NCBI GenBank assembly: GCA_928212115.1 | Contig: CAKMRJ010005523.1 | Coordinates: forward strand, 243,621,115 to 243,685,114 | Direction of reading: 5' to 3' | Origin: Lactuca virosa | Taxonomy: Eukaryota > Streptophyta > Magnoliopsida > Asterales > Asteraceae | DNA: 64,000 nucleotides | In this document: piece by piece, positions 55,890 through 64,000 of the stretch | How the letters are laid out: each line of letters opens with the position of its first letter | How positions within the stretch are numbered: position 1 is the first letter of the stretch | The notes under the pieces: generated by a model | Seen by the model: the letters and a program-made list of their open reading frames with translations, nothing else | Databases searched by the model: none | Told to the model about the DNA's origin: nothing | Program-made: the position numbers and the translations under genes

Positions 55890-56639
55890 TGTTGGATTAA
55901 TGTCTAAGTCCATAACTATATTTGGTATGTACTTGACCCGACCTGACATGCTCCATTTGGGTTGCACTTCACCGATGCAATTTATATGGATAGTCTTTTG
56001 AGAATAGTATATTTATGATTTATATTAATATATTATAAGTTCTAATATATTATATGGAATCATATTATTTATTAGTATTGATCAAGAATTAATTTAGAAT
56101 TAATTAAGTGATCAAAAAGAACTAATTAAATATGGACTCTTATATATATGGAATGGGCCAAGTTCATTTAGGTTGGGCTAAGTTTTCATGGATGGTCCAT
56201 GGAGCTTTTAACCCATAGATCCTATGTAAATGAAAGGTCATGGGTATTAGGGTTTACATGGATGTAACCCTAATCCTCCATAATATATAAAAGGGTCCTT
56301 GGCTCACAAAATTGGCACAAGTGTGTGAAAATAAGAGTGGGCCGATTTTAGTGTGCATACATATTCTCTCAAGTTCTTCCAAGGTGTTTTGGTGATTTGT
56401 GATTCCATTTGAGGCTTCCACACTATTGGGGCTAAGCTCTTAAAGCTTGAAGACATCAAGCTACATCAAAAGGTATGTCATCTAACTAGAACTTTGTAGT
56501 ATAGGTGCTTCATAATATGCTAGTTAGGATGAAAGCTTGGAATAGTTAATATTTGCATGTATAATAGAGAAAACATAGATCCAAGGTTTATAGGGTTGCA
56601 TGTACACCATAGGAGTGTTAGAATGCTCAAAATCCAACA
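55890..56639 (+). repeat. E 5' LTR
   Basis: 750 bp; TATA-like ATATATAAAAGGG near 56282-56294. AT-rich left half. No gypsy-type palindrome pair. Confidence 0.9.
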
Positions 56640-58358
56640 GTGGTATCAGAGCCATGGGTTGTTTTCTGTTATATTGATGCAAATGTTTTATTTTCAAGTT
56701 GGAAAAAAAAAGGAAAAAAAAACATGACGTTTGTCAAATTTTAAGATAATTACTTGTTTTGTGAAAAACGAATTATTTGTAAATTTGAATCATTTGTTAT
56801 ATGAGTTGAATTAGGTCAAATTTAGTAAAGATAAAAATGATATGATTATTTTATTAGTTTTAAAAGTTTTATCTAAATGTTTTAAGGAGTTAAATATTTT
56901 GTCATAAAATTTTGGAGCTCAAAAGTTTTTTTTTAAAGTTGTGATCTGAAGGGTTTTTGAAACTTCCATAAGTTATGGATATGAAAGTTTTTTTAAAAAA
57001 AAAATTCGATTCAAAGTTTTTATGGAGTTACAAAATTTGGTGTTAATGTTTTAAAAAGAATTTCATAACGTGTTCTTAGTTATGGAACATGAAAGTTTCA
57101 TCATAAAACACCATTAATTCCATAAGTTATGGAATCCAAAGGATTTCAAGAATTACAAAACATGCCCTCAAGTTTTGGAATTTGAGAAAAGTTTTTTTTT
57201 GAAAAAAAAGAATTGAATTCTAAAACTCTTGGGTTCATAACTTAAACAATTAATTAAATGGTTTTAATTTTGAGTTTAATAATTGGAATTATGATGTTTT
57301 GTTGAATAGTTCAAATTAACTCTTATGGACTTTATTAATAGTTAATTAAAGCGTTTAATTAAAAGAGTATTATTAATCCATAAATATATGGTTTGAGTTT
57401 AATTAAATTAAAAGTCTAGTTTAATTAATAGATTAAACCACCAAGTATTTTAAATGTCTAAAATACACCCTTATACTATTATAATATTAAAAGTTTAATA
57501 TATTATATGTATAAGAGCAAGTCGTCTTATCATTAGTAGGCCTCATTCACGAAGCCGGTCTATAAGGGGGGTATAAGGTTACTGCCTATAAAATGGCAGT
57601 TTAATGGGTGTCCACTCTCACTCACCGCTTCCTTGACCGGTGGAGGGTCGTTAGCCGAACAGGTAGGACAAGGACTATAATTCTCCCTTCAAAAAAGAAA
57701 TTAAACTATTAAGTAAAAATACTAAGTAACTAACCTTTATTAATTCCCAATCTTAGTTACTTAGGAAAATGTGAATAAGGTGCTAATCCATGAAATTACA
57801 CTTTGCACTTTGTTTAACCGTTAGTGGAGCATGTGTGGTTAACCGGCACACTAACCTGGATTTAACAAAGTAGGCAAAGGGTAACATAATATTTATCATA
57901 GTATCGGTGGAGCTCGTGTGGTTAACCGGCACATCGATTGAGGGGTAAATATTAAGGGTACCAAGTATATTTGCATGGTTACTTCACACCTTGTTTTGTG
58001 ATACTCGGCATCCCAGTCACAAAACCTGAAGGGCACACTCGAGATTGAAACATGTCATTGAAAAGTTCAATGAATCTCAAAAGAATCTAGGAGTTTCAAA
58101 ACCAATTAAAACCTAATAATACATTTCGTTTATCTTGGTGGAAATTGGTGAATCGTCATTCACATACCTTCAATATTTTATAGCTTGGATTACGCATCCC
58201 TCTTCCAAGTTATAAAATAGTTTGTTGGGTCCTAGCCTTAATATATCATATTGGGTGTTATATTAAGGACTTAAATCAACTTTACGTGAATTTCTCCCAT
58301 TGTTGATGTCTGGTTTAGACAACAAATGATTTCCCAAACCAAGCTTTCCTAATGAATA
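56640..58358 (+). other. E leader, non-coding
   Basis: Starts with the tRNA-Met PBS. A/T-rich with long A and T runs, then two copies of a motif centred on GTGTGGTTAACCGGCACA (57831-57850 and 57914-57932). The motif also occurs in E' near 35464. No ORF recognised. Confidence 0.7.
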
Positions 58359-58965
58359 TGACTTCCCGAGTTTGGCTCATGGAAGTCATATCTCTTCCTC
58401 CACCTCCTCCGATTATTCTCCCTAACCCACAAGTTCAAGGTCACTCAAGCCCTAATGGCAAGCAAGGTCTATGTGTGATCACATCTTAGAGATGAAGTCA
58501 CATATTGACAAGCCGGGAGAGTTGGGTGTCAAAGTCTTGAGAAAGTTGGATGTTCAATCACTTTCTAAGGCACATAGTGAGTTCCTTTGGGACTACTATG
58601 AAACAGACTATGACATGAACCTTAATGATCATATCTATTTGCTTGGTGCTGCTGAATCAGCAATGATTTGGAACGATAGTAAAACAAATTTGATTAGAAG
58701 ATCAACTTCCCAAAAACTTTATGGACAGTGACAATGGTGACACTGGAAATCCAGAAAAAGCATTCTCTTCCCAATGGAAATGGATTGGCCATAGTCAACC
58801 CGGTTGACCAAATGGTAAAGAGAAAGGCTAAGTCTGAGATAGTCTCATTACCAAAGGGTCCATGTGTTTGTTTTGCCAAAGGAAGGGGCGTTGATTGCAA
58901 AGCTGCCAAATTTACCTAAGGATGTTAAAGTCAATAAGTTTGACTCTACATCAGGTAGAGCCCAT
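58359..58965 (+). pseudogene. gag: E gag remnant (Ty1/copia)
   Basis: Begins near MTSRVWLMEV and a Pro run followed by ILPNPQVQGHSSPNGKQGL. The 58471-58731 frame gives CDHILEMKSHIDKPGELGVK, YDMNLNDHIYLLGAAESAMI and LIRRSTSQ, a UBN2-type copia gag. After a stop at 58729 another frame has KRKAKSEIV and CVCFAKGRGVDC, a zinc knuckle that has lost its spacing. The protein is short of the usual length and cannot assemble. Confidence 0.75.
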
Positions 58966-60974
58966 TATCTAACTCTGTTAAGTTCTATTCTGAGATCCTC
59001 ATTACATGATGTGACTGGGTCACATGTTGATGTTTTAAGAATCAAAGAATAGAGAGAAATCTTAAAGGAAGTATATGCTGATTCTGATCGCGAAGGTGGA
59101 TTTCGATCGCATCAGAATTTTGAGCAGTTGCTAAGAAGTTATGATATATTGCTAAGGAATAGATAACAACAATTTTCCATGTGGATTGTAAGGATAAGTT
59201 TTTCCGCAAAGTTTTAAAATAAAAGAAAATTGTTTAATTTTGTTTATTTAAAGTATCCTTACAATGGCATTTGTAGAAAATTGTTGCTTATATGATTCCA
59301 CTGAGAGCAATATTGGAAAATGGATTTGATTCTTTCATTTGTGGTAGTGTCTAAATTTACCAAATCAGGAAAGTTCCTCATCACCCAAGTTTCAATTGGA
59401 CCGAAACTTGGAATCATGCAAGTTGAATAGTATGATGAATGAGAACTTTCAAGCATTGGAAAATCAAGACTAATTACTTGTTCACATGGATGTGTGAGTC
59501 AAGTGAAGGACTAAAGGGATCGAGTACACATTCTTGTGCACTGGTCATGTCCACCACAAAGCTCGTTAAGACTATTTGATTTACTAAAGTTTAGTAAATA
59601 TGGTTATACTTACAAGTTTAAGTATAATTCTGAAACATTGGAAAAGTCTCAATGTATGGCAGAACGAATGGGAAGAATCAAATTAGGCAGAAAGATAAAA
59701 GTTTCTCAAATCTGAAAAGATGGGAGAGTACTTTAGTATCATGTTTGTGATCATCTTAATGATTTAGAAATCATATCACAATTAGTCCTCTAAAGGTCTT
59801 CTTAGTGCATTCTTATGACTAAGAAGAGGAGTCATGAATTGTTGAAATGGTTAGATCAGGAAGATGAGTCATACTTCGTTCCAAAACAATTCTTAGAGTC
59901 ATACTACAAGATTGTAACTTGAGTGACATATCTTAAAGAAAGGTTTAAAACACTTGTCAAATGTAAGAGTAAAAGTGTCCTACTCTTGTACATTTGAAAT
60001 TGGTAAGTTGTGATGTTTTGGATAAAACAAAGACCAACTAAGGCCAATTGTGTGAAGTGTTTGTCTTGATAAAGAATCCACACTATCTCTGAATATTTGG
60101 CAAGATAGTCTTATATGTCAAGAGGATAGTGGGAGTCTTAAAGATCCTAAAAAGAATTTCAAGAACTAATCAAGAATAAAACCTGAGGTTCTTCACTAGC
60201 ACACGACTTGAGATTTATAACCTATCGTGTTGACATATTCTGTGCCCATTCCAGTTAAGTTGGCTTTGCATAGGAGTTCTGAAAGTTTTCAATTGGTTGC
60301 ATAACAACTTGGAAGCAATGGCACGCCCTGTACTGCTAGGTGGCAAGAAGTTAAGATTGCATAAGTTCAGTCCATATGAGTTTGGATTTGTCATTATCCT
60401 TGTCTTGTGACTATGGTTTTGACGATTCACATGGATAAGAACACATACACCATAAAATCTAAGGGTCATAAGGTTTCTCTCCGATTCATGAAAATGATGG
60501 TGAGGAAACACTTCCACCAAGTAGATTTGAAGCAGATGGCAAAAGGTCTAAACAATTGAGACTATGATTACGACATCCCTTTTCATAGTTCTGAAATTGT
60601 TTAGACACACATACATGCTATCTAAGGAAAGGTGTATGATTTTGATAAAGTTTTATCAAAGCATCTCGTATCAGAAATCTGAACTTTGGTAAGAAAGTCA
60701 ATAAAGTATTGATTTCTAGAAGTCCAGCTGGTTTCTAAGTACATGTCAAAGCTAGTGGGAGCATAAGTGTTATGCTAATAATCATCATGTAAGTGGGAGC
60801 ATGATAATTATTGTTAGTGTTGCAAGTTAGCAATGTTAATTATAGAAAACAAAAGTTTCAATTCGTGAGGCTGCAGGGATTGAAAAAGTTGTTTTGCTAT
60901 AATTAAGGGAGAGGATATACTTCATTTCAGTTCTAAAGGCTTAGATTGAGACCTTAATCATCTTTAGTCAAGAT

Positions 60975-61034
<60 letters not shown>

Positions 61035-62792
61035 TTTCATGTTGGATTGGTTCAACTTAAGGAAATTCTATATATTGCGTTCTCAAAATTCGATTATGTT
61101 TACGGCATCCCTCTTCATAGTCAAATTTTGAAAACATGGCAAATAAAAATATTGTAGCAAAAGACTGGTCTAGAATCATGTCTTTATGTGAGACATCATG
61201 AATCGTGTACCATTTGCTTTGGGTACATGATCGATTGTATGTGCTATAATATTTGTCATTTCTAAATTTTTCCAAATGCCGAGAGGCATTAAGAAGGGAA
61301 AAGGTCTAGAATTGGATATGACTAAAATGATTAAGCAATTGTCGAGGACAATCTGAGGTTTACCAAAGATTGGTTGCTCAGGGACAGTTGGAAGTATAGT
61401 GCTAATTTTGGAAGAACCATATTGACATATTATGAAAAGAGGCATCTCTTATTCAGAAGTGATAGTCAAAATGAGAATATGGAGTTGTCTCCATAGGTGG
61501 AAGTTATCTATGTAAGATTAGAAAACTTAATGCAAGAAGCATGTCCAAAGCAATGTACTTTGAATATGAGACTTAGTTTCCATGGAATTGATCTTCATTG
61601 GAATACCTTATAATGACTGTTGACAAGTCTTTGTGACTTTGTACATATTCATTACAGGAGGGTCAGTGCATATAAGTTTAAAATCTAAACAGATTTCGAT
61701 AAATGATAGGAATTTGAAATTCTCACATTTTTCGATAAGGATTTGGGAGTGTGAAATTAGAATCATTGAAATTATGTTCAATTGGTTTATTTCACAAAGT
61801 AAGGATCATAGACAAACATAGAGTGCATACTTGGTGTATGGCAAAGCTATTGTTTAAGAAAAACATAGTGTACATGCTTGAAGCATGGGACAACTAGTGT
61901 TTTTAATTCAAGTATAAAGTTGATAAAACCGAAACAATGAACAATGAGTAATCAGTATGGTGATAAATAAAAGTGTTTATTTATATTCATAGGGTTTGAT
62001 ACCATATTTGATTCATTTATTCTTGTGTTTCACTTTGCATGTTTTGACTTCCAGAATAACTAAGTCGCTCTTCCTGAATGATTAAGTTATTCAAACCATC
62101 CACAGTCGGTCATATGTTGGAAGTAGATATGAATCAAGACTGTCATGGGTTGGTTTGTAGAGGACCAAGTTGGTGGACAAAGTGGTGCTACAACACTCAT
62201 GAGTGCTCATAAGTTCTGAGTATTGGATTCAACCCACGCTCATTTGAATCACTTCATGGATTTTATCACGAGTGATCATGAGACGATAATATCTTATATT
62301 CTTAAAACCTAGAGATATGAGTTGTTACTATGAGTTGGTTATACATTGATTGCACGAAAACGCATTGGTAACTCGATGTTATAAAACGTGCCTTTGTGTA
62401 TGATTCAACAAGTAGTAGAACAAGCCATATGAGTCGAAGTTTGTCCATTCCTTTTACCTTCGGGATAAAAGCGATATCTGTGGGCCCCTCGATGATTTAG
62501 CGATGACACATGTGAGTGCTTGGCCAAGCCAGGACTGATTTGATTTGTTCAATCAGTCAGTCATCATAAATCGGAAATCGGGAAACAACAAATGGACAGA
62601 GAGAATGATTGATAATCTATGTCTCAGTCCATATGATATCTAGAATGGAGGAATATATGCTCCCTTATCTAATGGACAAGTCATTGACAAAGGTCATAGT
62701 TCATCGGCAAGGTCAGAGTTCGACAGCGACTTTAAGAGCTACGATTGCCAGTTAGGTTTTGAAGTCATACTCAATAATAGTTTTAGACTTAT
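58966..62792 (+). other. E interior without pol
   Basis: No protease, integrase, RT or RNase H motif is readable in any frame. 59948-62792 matches E' (34808-37725). Contains a (TA)n run at 60973-61031, repeated 'agtgggagcat' (60753 and 60791) and long unique-looking stretches. It may be pol decayed beyond recognition or replaced sequence. Confidence 0.65.
60973..61031. repeat. TA microsatellite in E
   Basis: About 57 bp of TA with one break. E' has only a short 'atatatatg' at this place (near 35930), so it expanded after the copies separated. Confidence 0.9.
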
Positions 62793-62805
62793 CCAAGTGG
62801 GAGAC

Positions 62806-63557
62806 TGTTGGATTAATGTCTAAGTCCATAACTATATTTGGTATGTACTTGACCCGACCTGGCATGGTCCATTTGGGTTGCACTTCACCGACACAATTTA
62901 TATGGATAGTCTTTTGAGAATAGTATATTTATGATTTATATTAATATATTATAAGTTCTAATATATTAATATGGAATCATATTATTTAATTAGTATTGAT
63001 CAAGAATTAATTTAGAATTAATTAAGTGATCAAAAAGAACTAATTAAATATGGACTCTTATATATATGGAATGGGCCAAGTTCATTTAGGTTGGGCTAAG
63101 CTTTCATGGATGGTCCATGGAGCTTTTAACCCATGGATCCTATGTAAATGAAAGGTCATGGGTATTAGGGTTTACATAGATGTAACCCTAATCCTCCATA
63201 ATATATAAATGGGTCCTTGGCTCACAAAATTGGCACAAGTGTGTGAAAATAAGAGTGGGCCGATTTTAGTGTGCATACATATTCTCTCAAGTTCTTCCAA
63301 GGTGTTTTGGTGATTTGTGATTCCATTTGAGGCTTCCACACTATTGGGGCTAAGCTCTTAAAGCTTGAAGACATCAAGCTACATCAAAAGGTATGTCATC
63401 TAACTAGAACTTTGTAGTATAGGTGCTTCATAATATGCTAGTTAGGATGAAACCTTGGAATAGTTAATATTTGCATGTATAATAGAGAAAACATAGATCC
63501 AAGGTTTATAGGGTTGCATGTACACCATAGGAGTGTTAGAATGCTCAAAACCCAACA
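62806..63557 (+). repeat. E 3' LTR
   Basis: 752 bp, followed by duplication gttac at 63558-63562. Confidence 0.9.
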
Positions 63558-63562
63558 GTTAC

Positions 63563-64000
63563 GTGGTGTGTGCTTGTGTGTTATTGTTACTTGTTTAGTT
63601 TAGAGCCTTGCTCTCGAAAGAGACAAGGGGAATCAGTTCACAACCTTGCTCTCGAAAAAGATAAAGGGAATCAGTTTACAGTCTTTATCTCAAAAGGGAC
63701 AAGAGGAATCCATTGCATGCTTATGTGTTATGTGTGCATATGATAAAATGTATAAATATTGTGTGCTCACTAAGCGTTTCTCTTACCCGTTGATATTTAA
63801 CATTTCTCAAGGCCCTTAGGGGTGAATAAGTGAAAGGACCCAACATGAATACAAGGACGTTCTGATTTAATGATTTTAAAATTAAAAATTTGATTTATGT
63901 TTGAAAGAAATGACTTTCGCAACTTTGTTTTAAAATTTCATATGTCATTATGCTTGATGAATAAAGAATGGATATTGGTATCCATTTGAAAGGAATAATA
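63563..64000 (+). other. LTR-like sequence with a 38-bp tandem repeat
   Basis: Three 38-bp units (63606-63719) containing CTCGAAA(G/A)AGA(C/T)AA(G/A)GGGAAT. Further on, 'gtgctcactaagc' (63766) resembles the 'aactcactaagctt' of the F and G LTRs, so this may be part of a gypsy LTR running out of the window. No gene seen. Confidence 0.45.

Larger units (their letters stand above)
55890..63557 (+). mobile_element. Element E: full-length non-autonomous copia derivative
   Basis: 7,668 bp. LTRs are 750 bp (55890-56639) and 752 bp (62806-63557), TGTTGG...CCCAACA (TCCAACA in the 5' copy). PBS TGGTATCAGAGCC at 56641, PPT CCAAGTGGGAGAC (62793-62805), target duplication gttac at 55885-55889 and 63558-63562. 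LTRs differ by about 10 substitutions and two 1-base indels, so it is fairly young, yet the interior has only a decayed gag and no pol. The same pol-less interior occurs in E', so the defective form itself has multiplied. Confidence 0.85.

Noticed and set aside
1..64000. tRNA, rRNA or other structural RNA genes
   Set aside because: None seen. The TGGTATCAGAGC strings are tRNA-complementary primer sites of retrotransposons, not tRNA genes.

Overview
The window is plant nuclear DNA made almost entirely of nested, decayed LTR retrotransposons. No intact host gene was found. The element types (Athila-like and Tekay-like Ty3/gypsy, a Sirevirus-like Ty1/copia with a large extra ORF, a CACTA end) and the look of the LTRs point to a eudicot, probably Asteraceae (lettuce-like). 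The species is an inference, not shown by the sequence. Element names A, B, C1, C2, S, E, E', F and G are mine.

Layout. 1-5022: 3' part of an Athila-like element (A, +) with an ATHILA-ORF1-like reading frame and the 3' LTR. 5023-11400: non-coding interior of a large retrotransposon derivative (C1, -), broken by a CACTA-type end (10524) that carries exon fragments of at least three host genes: isoamylase 3, GPN-loop GTPase 3 and an LRR-malectin receptor kinase. 11401-33183: the C1 LTR, split by element B (+, 11996-32056). B is a Ty3 element with gag but no pol. Its gag is in turn split by the 12.65-kb Sirevirus-like copia S (-, 15817-28468, target duplication cttca). 33184-34807: AT-rich sequence, then an LTR-like segment with a 177-bp duplication. 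34808-38417: 5'-truncated copia derivative E' (+). 38418-50325: 3' half of a Tekay-like chromovirus F (+), whose RNase H is split by the non-coding element C2 (-, 39184-46946, duplication cttat). 50326-53094: remains of a second F-like element (G), a copia RNase H fragment and unassigned sequence. 53100-55884: a solo LTR (-) of the B family. 55890-63557: full-length non-autonomous copia derivative E (+), duplication gttac. 63563-64000: LTR-like sequence with a 38-bp tandem repeat.

How the parts relate. The non-coding or gag-only elements (C1, C2, B, E) keep PBS, PPT and LTRs, so they were presumably mobilised by proteins from relatives such as F. F and C2 share an identical 14-base PPT. The nesting gives an order of events: C1 before B before S, and F before C2.

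Main observation. The Ty3/gypsy LTRs here carry pairs of 13-bp palindromes with a CG(A/T)CG-type core, nearly always 20-23 bp apart (start to start) and just upstream of a TATA-like box. In F, C1 and C2 four such sites lie at almost identical distances from the LTR start (57-59, 80, 125-126, 145-147), but the arm sequence differs between elements and changes together at all four sites. The same word change separates the B LTRs from the solo LTR. The two copia LTR families lack these sites. I know of no description of this pattern.
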